Shown here one piece after another: positions 24,133-31,862 of a stretch of DNA of 36,171 bases. Location of the stretch: positions 1 to 36,171 of the forward strand of contig DZCR01000010.1 in the NCBI GenBank assembly GCA_022736495.1, written 5' to 3'. The notes under the pieces are model-generated. The model searched no databases, was not told the DNA's origin, and was given only the letters and a program-made list of their open reading frames with translations. The DNA is from Desulfobacca acetoxidans (GTDB taxonomy: Bacteria > Desulfobacterota > Desulfobaccia > Desulfobaccales > 0-14-0-80-60-11). The first letter of the stretch is position 1. Every line of letters starts with the position of its first letter. Position numbers and translations under genes: made by a program.

Positions 24133-25054
24133 GCCCGCCATTCGCACCGACGGGCTGACCAAGCGTTTTGGGGACCTGACCGCGGTGGACCACCTCAACC
24201 TGGAGGTCTTTCAGGGGGAAGCCTTTGCCTTGGTGGGGCCCGACGCCGCGGGGAAAACCACCACTATGCGCCTGCTCACCGGCATTATGGACCCTGATTC
24301 CGGCCGGGCCGAGGTGCTGGGCTTCGACACGGTCACCCAGTCTGAAGCTCTCAAGGAACACATCGGCTATACGCCCCAGCGCTTCGGTCTCTATGACGAC
24401 CTGACCGTGGCCGAGAATATGGCCTTTTATGCCGACATTTACCGGGTGTCCCGGCAAGACCGGCAAAAACGCCTGCCGGAGCTCTTGGGCTTCTCCAATC
24501 TTACTCCCTTTCAGGACCGGCTGGCCGGCAATCTCTCGGGGGGGATGCGCCAGAAGCTGGGTTTGGCCTGCGCCCTGATCCATACCCCGCGGCTGCTTTT
24601 CCTGGACGAGCCCACCTTCGGGGTGGACCCCATTTCCCGGCGGGAATTCTGGGATATCCTCAACCGGCTCCTCAAGGAAGGCCTCACCATCTTCCTGTCC
24701 ACCGGTTACATGGATGAGGCCGAACGCGCCCAGCGGGTCGGCCTGATGCATAATGGCAGGCTGCTGGTGGTGGATACCCCCAAAGCGATTAAGGCCTCCT
24801 TTCAGGGAGAGCTCCTGGAAGCCCGGGCCTCCAACCTGTGGACCGCCAGGCGAGTGCTCAGCGGCCACCCCCTGGTGCACCTGTCTCTGGCCATGGGCGA
24901 CCGGTTGATGATTACGGTGGACCGCGCCTCCCAGGCTTCCGGCCCGCTGACCCAAGTCTTGAAAAACGCCGGCCTTACCGGTGTCTCCCTGGAGCGGGCC
25001 GCTCCCAACCTGGAAGACCTTTTCGTTCAGGTGATTCGCCGGGATGAAAAATAG
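24098..25054 (+). CDS. ABC exporter ATPase, first half of a YbhF-like pair
   Basis: A 318-residue ABC ATPase of the ABC-2 (drug/Na+ export) type. It has Walker A GPDAAGKTT, Q-loop IGYTPQRFGLYDDLT, signature LSGGMRQKLGLACAL, Walker B LLFLDEPTFGVDP and a C-terminal extension of about 90 residues. The switch position reads STGYMDEAE, so the usual His is replaced by Gly-Tyr. In E. coli YbhF two such domains are fused; here they are separate genes. The only usable start is TTG 24098, giving a 35-base overlap with the adaptor gene and only a weak GGAAG upstream. Confidence 0.88.
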   Translation: MTAKQPASRPSEPAIRTDGLTKRFGDLTAVDHLNLEVFQGEAFALVGPDAAGKTTTMRLLTGIMDPDSGRAEVLGFDTVTQSEALKEHIGYTPQRFGLYDDLTVAENMAFYADIYRVSRQDRQKRLPELLGFSNLTPFQDRLAGNLSGGMRQKLGLACALIHTPRLLFLDEPTFGVDPISRREFWDILNRLLKEGLTIFLSTGYMDEAERAQRVGLMHNGRLLVVDTPKAIKASFQGELLEARASNLWTARRVLSGHPLVHLSLAMGDRLMITVDRASQASGPLTQVLKNAGLTGVSLERAAPNLEDLFVQVIRRDEK

Positions 25055-25069
25055 GCGACAGATTTATTA

Positions 25070-25117
25070 GTTATACCTTCTCCCCCAATGGGAGAAAGGA
25101 TCAGGGTGAGGGGGAAT
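25070..25117. repeat. Palindromic repeat between the two ATPase genes
   Basis: TTCTCCC (25078-25084) and GGGAGAA (25090-25096) form a 7-base stem, followed by GGATCAGGGTGAGGGGG. This text is a familiar dispersed bacterial repeat and resembles the decayed copy near 21530. It interrupts an otherwise tight operon. Confidence 0.55.
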
Positions 25118-25165
25118 TTAACCTTTGCCCCGGCTATCCTCAGCATAGATAAGGGTTTGAGAACC

Positions 25166-26104
25166 ATGCCGGACCGGGAACAGGCCATTGTCGTCAAAAA
25201 TCTCTCCCGCCATTTCGGGGACTTCAAGGCCGTGGACAATATCAGCTTTGAGGTCAGCCGGGGGGAAATCTTTGGCTTCCTGGGGCCCAACGGCGCCGGT
25301 AAATCCACTACCATCCGTATGCTCAACGGCCTTTTGCTGCCCACCAGCGGCGCCGGCCGGGTGGGCGGTTACGACATCATCAAGGAAAACGGCCGGATCA
25401 GGGGCAATATTGGCTACATGTCTCAAAAGTTTTCCCTCTATGAGGACTTGACCGCCGAGGAAAATCTTACGTTTTTTGGCGGGGTTTACGGCCTGTCCCC
25501 GGTCCGGCTGGAGGCGCGCCTCACCGAAGTGCTGAACCTGGTGGGACTGGAGGACCGTCGCCACGATTTGACCCGAACCCTGCCTCTGGGCTTGAAGCAG
25601 CGGCTGGCCCTGGCTTCAGCCATTATCCACGAACCTTCCATCCTGTTTTTGGATGAGGCCACCAGTGGGGTGGACCCCATCTCCCGGCGCAATTTCTGGG
25701 ATCTGATCTACGCCATGGCCCAGGAAGGCAGGACGATTCTGGTCACCACCCACTATATGGAAGAGGCGGAATTCTGCGATCGCCTGGTGCTCATCTACCA
25801 GGGCCATATCATTGCCCAGGGTACCCCCGGCGAACTCAAGGGGGAAGTGCGGGAAACCATCCTGGAGGTCTTTCCCGAGAACCTGGACGGCGCCCTGAGC
25901 CTCATCAAAACCTTACCCCAAGTGTCCGAGGCCGCGATCTTCGGCAATGGTCTGCATATCTCCACCTTCCGGCCGGATGAGACCGAGCCGGCCATCAAAG
26001 ACGCCCTGGCCGCCCACCACATCGCGGTAGGGAGCATCGAACGGGTGCCCCCCAGCCTGGAGGACGCCTTTATTTCGCTGGTGCAGCGGGCCGGAGAGGC
26101 TTAG
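25166..26104 (+). CDS. ABC exporter ATPase, second half of a YbhF-like pair
   Basis: An ABC ATPase of about 312 residues with Walker A GPNGAGKSTT, Q-loop IGYMSQKFSLYEDLT, Walker B ILFLDEATSGVDP and switch His in TTHYMEEAE. The signature is TLPLGLKQRLALASA in place of LSGGQ, the same departure known in the C-terminal domain of YbhF/YhiH proteins. Each ATPase therefore carries one consensus and one altered element (altered switch in the first, altered signature in the second), which suggests they form a heterodimer with one good catalytic site. I prefer ATG 25166; an ATG at 25088 lies inside the repeat and is unlikely. The first permease starts four bases after its stop. Confidence 0.9.
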   Translation: MPDREQAIVVKNLSRHFGDFKAVDNISFEVSRGEIFGFLGPNGAGKSTTIRMLNGLLLPTSGAGRVGGYDIIKENGRIRGNIGYMSQKFSLYEDLTAEENLTFFGGVYGLSPVRLEARLTEVLNLVGLEDRRHDLTRTLPLGLKQRLALASAIIHEPSILFLDEATSGVDPISRRNFWDLIYAMAQEGRTILVTTHYMEEAEFCDRLVLIYQGHIIAQGTPGELKGEVRETILEVFPENLDGALSLIKTLPQVSEAAIFGNGLHISTFRPDETEPAIKDALAAHHIAVGSIERVPPSLEDAFISLVQRAGEA

Positions 26105-26107
26105 CGG

Positions 26108-27241
26108 ATGAATCTGCTGCGCACCTGGGCCATCTCCCGTAAAGAGCTGATTCACATCCGGCGGGATCCCATCAGCCTCCTCCAGGTCATCCTGCTGCCG
26201 GTGGTGCTGCTCTTGCTCTACGGCTACGCCCTTACCTTCGATATCAAGCATGTCACCATTGCGGTGTATGACCAGGAGCGCAGCCAGCTCAGCGAAGATT
26301 TCATCAACCAGTTTCGGGGCAGCGAATACTTCCGGTTGGAGAAGTTTACCAATAGCTATGATGAGCTAAAAAACCTGATTACCGACCACCAGGTCCAGGC
26401 TGGATTGATGCTCCCCTTTGATTTTTCCCAGCAATATCTAAGAGGAAAAACCGCCGGGGGCCAGGCCCTGGTGGACGGCACCGATTCCAACACCGCCAAT
26501 ATCATTTTGGGTTACGTTCAGGCAGTGACTTCTGCCTATAGCCAAAAACTCCTGGAGCAGCGAGTCACGGAAAAAGGGCCAGGCCGCAACCAGATGCCGG
26601 TGGACGCGCAGACCCGGTTCTGGTTCAACGAAGCCTTGGAATCGCGCAACTACATCGTGCCCGGCCTGATAGCAGTCATCATGACCGTGGTGGGGGCCTT
26701 GCTGACTTCCCTGACGGTGGTGCGGGAGCTGGAGCGGGGCAGCATGGAGGGACTGATGGCCACCCCTATCAAGCCTACGGAGTTGCTCCTGGGGAAGCTC
26801 GGTCCCTACTTCATTATTGGCATGTTTGATATGGTCATCGTCTTGGCCATGGGCAAGTTTCTCTTTCAGGTGCCGCTCCGGGGCAATCCTTTGCTCCTGA
26901 TCGGCCTGGCGGCTATCTTTCTGATTGCCACCCTGGGGCAAGGCCTGCTCATTTCGGTTACCTCAGAAAACCAGTTACAGGCCTTTCAGATGGGCATATT
27001 AGTTACTTTCTTGCCGGCTTTTCTTCTGTCCGGCTTCGTGTTTTCCATTTACCTGATGCCCCTGCCTTTGCAGATCGTTTCCTATATCATCCCGGCCAGA
27101 TATCTGGTGACGATTGCCAAGGGCATCTACCTCAAGGGCCTGGGATTAGACTATTTGTGGCCCGATGCCGTGATGCTGACCGTGTCGGCCCTATTTTTCG
27201 TGGCTTTGTCCATCAAGAAGTTTGTCAAAAAGATCAGATAA
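26108..27241 (+). CDS. ABC-2 exporter permease, YbhS-like
   Basis: A 377-residue ABC-2 permease. One N-terminal membrane segment (VILLPVVLLLLYGYALTF) is followed by a large periplasmic domain of about 140 residues and five C-terminal segments. The family loop RELERGSMEGLMATPIKPTELLLGKL and the ending YIIPARYLVTIAKGIYLKG are clear. It starts four bases after the second ATPase. It is a paralogue of the next gene, and the two would form the membrane channel of the exporter as a heterodimer. Confidence 0.92.
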   Translation: MNLLRTWAISRKELIHIRRDPISLLQVILLPVVLLLLYGYALTFDIKHVTIAVYDQERSQLSEDFINQFRGSEYFRLEKFTNSYDELKNLITDHQVQAGLMLPFDFSQQYLRGKTAGGQALVDGTDSNTANIILGYVQAVTSAYSQKLLEQRVTEKGPGRNQMPVDAQTRFWFNEALESRNYIVPGLIAVIMTVVGALLTSLTVVRELERGSMEGLMATPIKPTELLLGKLGPYFIIGMFDMVIVLAMGKFLFQVPLRGNPLLLIGLAAIFLIATLGQGLLISVTSENQLQAFQMGILVTFLPAFLLSGFVFSIYLMPLPLQIVSYIIPARYLVTIAKGIYLKGLGLDYLWPDAVMLTVSALFFVALSIKKFVKKIR

Positions 27242-27366
27242 GGGGAACTGTCAGCGGCCAGGTAAAAGCAGAAAGCAGTTTCGGAGAAAAAAATCGAATC
27301 ATTAAACAAAGGCTAAGAGAAAATAACGAAACCTTAAAACCATAAGCTGATCCCCGAGAACTCACC

Positions 27367-28503
27367 ATGTTCCGTCGTATCCGGCACATTATCATTAAAG
27401 AATTTATCCAGGTCCTGCGGGATAAGAAGCTCCGCTTTTTCATCATCGTGCCGCCCCTGGTGCAACTGCTCACCTATGGTTATGTAGTGAACTTCGATAT
27501 CAAGCACGTAGCCTTGGCGGTGTTCGATGAAAGCCGCACGATGGAGTCCCGGCAACTCATTGACCGCTTCGTCTCTAATGAATGGTTCAGCGTCAATTAT
27601 TTTGTCGACAGTCAGAAAGAACTGCTTGATTTGATCGACCGAGACAACATCACCATGGCCCTGTGGATCCAATGGGATTTCGCCACCCGGATGGCCCAGG
27701 GCAAGTCTGGGAGAATCCAGGTCATTGTGGATGCCACTGATTCCAACGCCGCCCTCATTGTTAGCCGCTATGCCGGCACGGTGATCGCCGATTATAACCA
27801 GCAGAAATTAGAGCAGCGGTTCGCCCGTCAGGGCCAGGAGTGGGCGGGACAGACCGGTCTGCCCTTGACGATGGAGCCCCGGGCCTGGTTCAACCCTAAC
27901 CTCATCAGCCGTTATTCTATGGTGCCCGGGGTTATCGCCATAGTAGTGCTGCTGGTCAGCCTGTTGTTGACGGCCCTGTCCGTGGTGCGGGAGAAAGAGA
28001 TCGGCACTCTGGAACAAATCCTGGTGACTCCCATCCGGCCCTTTGAGTTAATGTTGGGCAAAACCATTCCGTTTGTTCTTATCTCCATACTGGAAGTGAT
28101 TATGGTCACCGCCGTGGGGGTCTATTGGTTCGAGGTGCCCTTGCGGGGCAGCATTCTGGTGCTGTTTTTGGGCACCATGGCCTTCCTGTTAAGTTCCGTG
28201 GGACTGGGGTTGCTCATTTCCACCGTCTCCTCCACCCAGCAACAGGCCATGATGGCGGGCAACCTGTTCCTGACCCCGGCCATTCTGTTGTCCGGTCTCA
28301 TTTTCCCCATCGCCAACATGCCCGTGTTTTTTCAGTATCTTACCAGGCTCAACCCCCTGATGTACTTCATCATCGTGACCCAGGGGGTATTTCTCAAGGG
28401 CGCCGGTCTGGCCCTCCTGTGGCCGCAAATGCTTTCCATGATCGTTTTGGGGATAGGCCTGCTGACCCTGGCCGTGGTCCGCTTTAAAGTTCACCTTGCA
28501 TAG
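27367..28503 (+). CDS. ABC-2 exporter permease, YbhR-like
   Basis: A 378-residue ABC-2 permease with the same plan as its neighbour. It has an N-terminal segment, a periplasmic domain with DFATRMAQGKSGRIQVIVDA, the loop VVREKEIGTLEQILVTPIRP, and the end FQYLTRLNPLMYFIIVTQGV. The last residues are LLTLAVVRFKVHLA. A diverged copy of these final codons occurs 2 kb downstream at 30491-30553, after the ATPase-DUF4276 cassette, so the 3' end of this gene is a likely integration or recombination site. The 125-base gap before it is AT-richer and may contain a weak internal promoter. Confidence 0.92.
   Translation: MFRRIRHIIIKEFIQVLRDKKLRFFIIVPPLVQLLTYGYVVNFDIKHVALAVFDESRTMESRQLIDRFVSNEWFSVNYFVDSQKELLDLIDRDNITMALWIQWDFATRMAQGKSGRIQVIVDATDSNAALIVSRYAGTVIADYNQQKLEQRFARQGQEWAGQTGLPLTMEPRAWFNPNLISRYSMVPGVIAIVVLLVSLLLTALSVVREKEIGTLEQILVTPIRPFELMLGKTIPFVLISILEVIMVTAVGVYWFEVPLRGSILVLFLGTMAFLLSSVGLGLLISTVSSTQQQAMMAGNLFLTPAILLSGLIFPIANMPVFFQYLTRLNPLMYFIIVTQGVFLKGAGLALLWPQMLSMIVLGIGLLTLAVVRFKVHLA
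28465..28484 (+). repeat. 20-base direct repeat, left copy (inside permease 3' end)
   Basis: ACCCTGGCCGTGGTCCGCTT occurs here, 19 bases before the end of the permease, and again at 30515-30534. It marks the best-conserved part of two homologous but diverged 3' ends that bracket the ATPase-DUF4276 cassette. Confidence 0.75.
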
Positions 28504-28606
28504 CGGGGAGAAAAAGGGTAATGTATTCTGGTATTTTTGCCTAATCCTGATTGTGGATGTTTTGCTTGAGTAGGGCCATCCAGAAACCATTAAAGAGAGA
28601 ATTCTC

Positions 28607-29842
28607 ATGGTAACCTCCCAACTCCCGCCCCGAATAGAATATCTTCGTGTAAGAAATTACCGTGCCTTGCGTGACCTTGAATTGAAGAATATTACTCCCT
28701 TAACCGCCTTTCTTGGCCCGAATGGTAGCGGCAAGTCAACTATTTTTGATGTTTTTGCCTTTTTATCAGAATGCTTTTCCGTGGGATTGCGCAAGGCTTG
28801 GGATCGGCGCGGGAGATTCAAAGAGCTTCGGACCCGGGGGTCGGATGGGCCAATCGTGATTGAATTAAAGTACCGTGAGAAAGCCGGATCTCCGATTATC
28901 ACCTATCATCTTGCCATAGGAGAGAAATCGAGAGGGCCTTATGTGGCTGAAGAATTGCTTCGCTGGCGACGAGGACAAACTGGAAAACCATTTAGTTTCC
29001 TTGATTTTAAGATGGGTGAGGGCAAAGTAATTTCGGGAGAAATGCCTGATGAGAGTGATGAACGGGTTGAAGAACGCCTCGATTCTGCGGAGGTGTTGGC
29101 AGTTAATACTTTGGGTCAGTTTGCCAAACACCCACGGGTGAGCGCTCTCCGCCGTTTTATCACTGGATGGTACCTTTCTTACTTAAGCGCTGATAATACC
29201 AGGGGCACTCGCGAATCGGGACCTCAAGAGCGTCTCTCCGCTACAGGTGATAACCTCCCTAATGTAATCCAATATCTAAAGGAGCAGCACCCCGAACGGC
29301 TTGATCAAATATTGACGAGATTATCGAGCCGAGTGCCCCGATTGGAGAAAGTGGAAGCTGAATTGATGCCGGATGGATATCTTCTATTGCAAATCAAGGA
29401 TGCCCCTTTTGATAGACCTATTTTAGCAAAGTTTGCTTCTGATGGGACCCTCAAAATGTTGGCCTATCTGACCCTTCTATATGATCCTGAACCACCACAA
29501 CTCATTGGTATTGAAGAACCGGAAAACTATTTGCATCCCCGGCTATTGTCCGAACTTGCCGAGGAATGCAGAAGCGTTACCGATCGCACTCAACTCATGG
29601 TGACAACGCATTCGCCGTTCTTTGTTAATGGGTTACGAGCAAATGAACTTTGGGTACTTTATCGAGATTCCAAAGGATATACGCAAGCGAAGAAAGCTGA
29701 GGACATGAAGGGAATCAAGGACTTTATGAATTCTGGCGCTTTATTGGGTCAACTTTGGATGGAAGGCTATTTTGAGATAGGTGATCCATTAACTGCATCC
29801 GGTGGACCAAAGTTTCCCGTATCTCCTCAACCTGGAAATTGA
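28607..29842 (+). CDS. OLD/AAA15-type ATPase of a putative defence pair
   Basis: A 411-residue SMC/OLD-like ATPase. It has [14 protein letters not shown] then Walker [10 protein letters not shown] (37-45), an inserted helical region (about 110-270), a signature-like [16 protein letters not shown] (277-292), Walker [16 protein letters not shown] (297-311) and a switch His in TTHSP (333-337). This is the AAA15/AAA_21 class used as sensor in OLD, AbiL and PARIS-type anti-phage systems. GAGAG lies before ATG 28607. The DUF4276 gene starts six bases after its stop. Base composition is visibly more AT-rich than in the flanking pump genes, suggesting acquisition. Confidence 0.9.
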   Translation: MVTSQLPPRIEYLRVRNYRALRDLELKNITPLTAFLGPNGSGKSTIFDVFAFLSECFSVGLRKAWDRRGRFKELRTRGSDGPIVIELKYREKAGSPIITYHLAIGEKSRGPYVAEELLRWRRGQTGKPFSFLDFKMGEGKVISGEMPDESDERVEERLDSAEVLAVNTLGQFAKHPRVSALRRFITGWYLSYLSADNTRGTRESGPQERLSATGDNLPNVIQYLKEQHPERLDQILTRLSSRVPRLEKVEAELMPDGYLLLQIKDAPFDRPILAKFASDGTLKMLAYLTLLYDPEPPQLIGIEEPENYLHPRLLSELAEECRSVTDRTQLMVTTHSPFFVNGLRANELWVLYRDSKGYTQAKKAEDMKGIKDFMNSGALLGQLWMEGYFEIGDPLTASGGPKFPVSPQPGN

Positions 29843-29848
29843 ATCGCC

Positions 29849-30481
29849 ATGCACATTGAGTTTTTAGTGGAAGAACCTTCAGCTGAAGCGGCCTTGCGAA
29901 ATCTGTTGCCCAAACTCTTAAGCGAGAAGGTCTCATATCAAATTCATGTTTTCCAGGGTAAACAAGATTTGTTAAAAAACCTTCCTAAACGGCTAACGGG
30001 CTATCGTCTTTGGCTGCCTGATGACTGGTATATTGTAGTCTTGATAGATAAAGACCGGGAAAAATGTGTTGAACTAAAACAGAGATTGGAAAATATAGCT
30101 CATAATCAGAAATTTATTACCAGATCAAATGTCAGTGATAATGGAAAATTTAATGTTATCAATAGAATAGCAATCGAAGAATTAGAAGCATGGTTTTTGG
30201 GTGATGAATCTGCTTTACATCAAGCTTATCCAAGAATTCCAAGATATTTGGATAAGAAAAAGAAGTTTCGTGATCCAGATGCAATCCACAAGACCTCGGA
30301 AGCTCTGGCAAGGGTACTGAAGCGAGCTGGTTATTACAAGGGTGGTATGCCAAAGATAGAGGTGGCGCGGAGAATATCATTGCACATGGAGCCAAGTCGC
30401 AATATCTCCAAAAGTTTTCAGGTTTTTCGGGGCGCTTTGCAAGAGCTAATCCCTTTAAGCAATAATTCTTTACCTCAATAA
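29849..30481 (+). CDS. DUF4276 protein, TOPRIM-like putative effector
   Basis: A 210-residue protein matching DUF4276. It begins HIEFLVEEPSAEAALRNLL, with acidic residues E8, E9 and E13. Next come IVVLIDKDRE (D67-x-D69) and IEELEAWFLGDESAL (E110, E111, E113). The order of an N-terminal glutamate, a DxD after a hydrophobic strand and a later acidic cluster is that of TOPRIM nuclease folds. Paired with an OLD-like ATPase, it is probably the nuclease or toxic effector of an abortive-infection system. It is the most AT-rich gene in the window. Its stop falls ten bases before the permease-tail remnant. The nuclease role is inferred, not shown. Confidence 0.85.
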   Translation: MHIEFLVEEPSAEAALRNLLPKLLSEKVSYQIHVFQGKQDLLKNLPKRLTGYRLWLPDDWYIVVLIDKDREKCVELKQRLENIAHNQKFITRSNVSDNGKFNVINRIAIEELEAWFLGDESALHQAYPRIPRYLDKKKKFRDPDAIHKTSEALARVLKRAGYYKGGMPKIEVARRISLHMEPSRNISKSFQVFRGALQELIPLSNNSLPQ

Positions 30482-30490
30482 ACAAATTTA

Positions 30491-30553
30491 ACCCTTCTGG
30501 GCGTCGCCCTCATAACCCTGGCCGTGGTCCGCTTCAAGGTGCATCTGGCGTAA
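30491..30553 (+). pseudogene. Orphan 3' end of a YbhR-like permease gene
   Basis: In one frame these bases read TLLGVALITLAVVRFKVHLA and then TAA. The intact permease ends VLGIGLLTLAVVRFKVHLA and then TAG, so the last 12 residues are identical. At DNA level only 20 bases match exactly (30515-30534) and many third positions differ, so this is a diverged homologue and not a fresh duplicate. There is no start or upstream part. It is the displaced end of an exporter gene lying directly after the cassette. Confidence 0.85.
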
Positions 30554-30607
30554 AAGTCTGTGAAGATGTCATTAATCATTTTTCTGGATTTAAGGAAAAA
30601 TAGTTAA

Positions 30608-30613
30608 TATAAT
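30608..30613 (+). promoter_or_regulatory. Candidate -10 for the RND pump operon
   Basis: A perfect TATAAT lies in an AT-rich stretch 79 bases before the adaptor start. The expected -35 region reads TGGATT or GGATTT and is poor, so the promoter may need an activator. Confidence 0.4.
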
Positions 30614-30691
30614 AACTAAATAAGTGCTATTATCCGGTTCCGGGCCGAGGCCTTGAATTTTTCAGGCTCGAACCGCGGGAAATGAGCTTTT

Positions 30692-31843
30692 TTGACCACC
30701 TTGAAATCTCGACCCAACCCCAATAATCGCTCCTGGTTTCCCGGCTCTTCTCTTTTTTCCCGAGCCCTGGCTGTTCTTTTCATGGCCTGTCTATTCTTCG
30801 CCTCCTGTTCCAGCGAAAAGCAGAAGCCTGCGCCCCCGCCGGTCCCGGTCCTGGTGGCCACTGTAACGGAAAAGACCGTGCCGGTGGAATTGAAGGCCAT
30901 CGGCAACGTCGAGGCCTACTCCACCGTGTCCATCAAGTCCCGGTTGGCGGGCCAGTTGGTCCAGGTGAACTTCAAGGAAGGCCAGGATGTTAAACAGGGG
31001 GAACTCCTGTTCGTCATCGATCCTCGCCCGTATGAGGCGGCGTTAAAGCAGGCCCAAGCCAACCTGGAGAGAGATAAGGCCCTGGCCAACAAGGCCAAAG
31101 CCGATGCGGTGCGCTACGCCGAGTTGATCCGCAAGCAGTTCGTCAGCCAGCAGGAGTACGATCAGGCCAAGGCCACCGCCGAATCCCTGGGCGCCACGGT
31201 TAACGCCGACCAGGTGGCGGTGCAAAATGCCCAGCTCAATCTCAGTTATTGTTACATCAAGGCCCCCATCACCGGCCGCACCGGCAGCCTGATCGCCCAA
31301 CAAGGCAATATGATCAAGGAAAACGCCGATACCGCCATGGTGATCATCAACCAGATCCAGCCCATCTATGTTTCGTTTGCCCTCCCGGAGCAGAACCTGG
31401 CGGAAGTCCGGAAGTACATGGCGATAAAGCAGGTTCCGGTAGAGGCTATCATTGCCGGGCAGGATAATCCCGAGATGGGGGTGCTCAGCTTTATCAACAA
31501 TACCGTGGATACGGCCACCGGCACCATCCTGTGCAAGGGCACCTTCACCAACCCCCACAAGCGCCTGTGGCCCGGACTATTCGTCAATGTGGTAGTAAAA
31601 CTCGCCACTGAGCCCGACGCTGTCCTGGTCCCCTCCCAGGCTGTCCAAACGAGCCAGGAAGGGCAGATTGTTTTTGTGGTGAAACCAGATATGACCGTTG
31701 AAGTGCGTCCCGTGGAAGTAGGGCGCGCGGTTGACCAAGAAATCATCGTCAAAAAAGGGCTCAAGCCCGGAGAACAGGTCGTGACCGACGGCCAGCTCCG
31801 GCTGGTGGCAGGGGCGAAAGTCCAAATCAAAAGCGGGCTCTAA
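30692..31843 (+). CDS. RND efflux adaptor, lipoprotein (MdtA/AcrA-like)
   Basis: A membrane-fusion protein of about 383 residues. A lipoprotein signal (ALAVLFMACLFFASC, lipobox Cys39) anchors it to the inner membrane facing the periplasm. It then has the lipoyl halves IKSRLAGQLVQVNFKEGQDV and YCYIKAPITGRTG, a short helical hairpin (about 110-165) and a beta barrel with FTNPHKRLWPGLFVNV. It bridges the RND pump to an outer-membrane channel. The start is uncertain: TTG 30692 gives a full basic n-region, while ATG 30781 would leave only nine residues before the lipobox. The pump gene follows 19 bases later. No TolC-like gene is in view. Confidence 0.9.
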   Translation: MTTLKSRPNPNNRSWFPGSSLFSRALAVLFMACLFFASCSSEKQKPAPPPVPVLVATVTEKTVPVELKAIGNVEAYSTVSIKSRLAGQLVQVNFKEGQDVKQGELLFVIDPRPYEAALKQAQANLERDKALANKAKADAVRYAELIRKQFVSQQEYDQAKATAESLGATVNADQVAVQNAQLNLSYCYIKAPITGRTGSLIAQQGNMIKENADTAMVIINQIQPIYVSFALPEQNLAEVRKYMAIKQVPVEAIIAGQDNPEMGVLSFINNTVDTATGTILCKGTFTNPHKRLWPGLFVNVVVKLATEPDAVLVPSQAVQTSQEGQIVFVVKPDMTVEVRPVEVGRAVDQEIIVKKGLKPGEQVVTDGQLRLVAGAKVQIKSGL

Positions 31844-31862
31844 GACTGCCGGGAGCGGCCCT

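Noticed and set aside
28504..28606. Integrase attachment in a tRNA gene for the cassette
   Set aside because: No tRNA-like cloverleaf and no integrase gene could be found near either junction.
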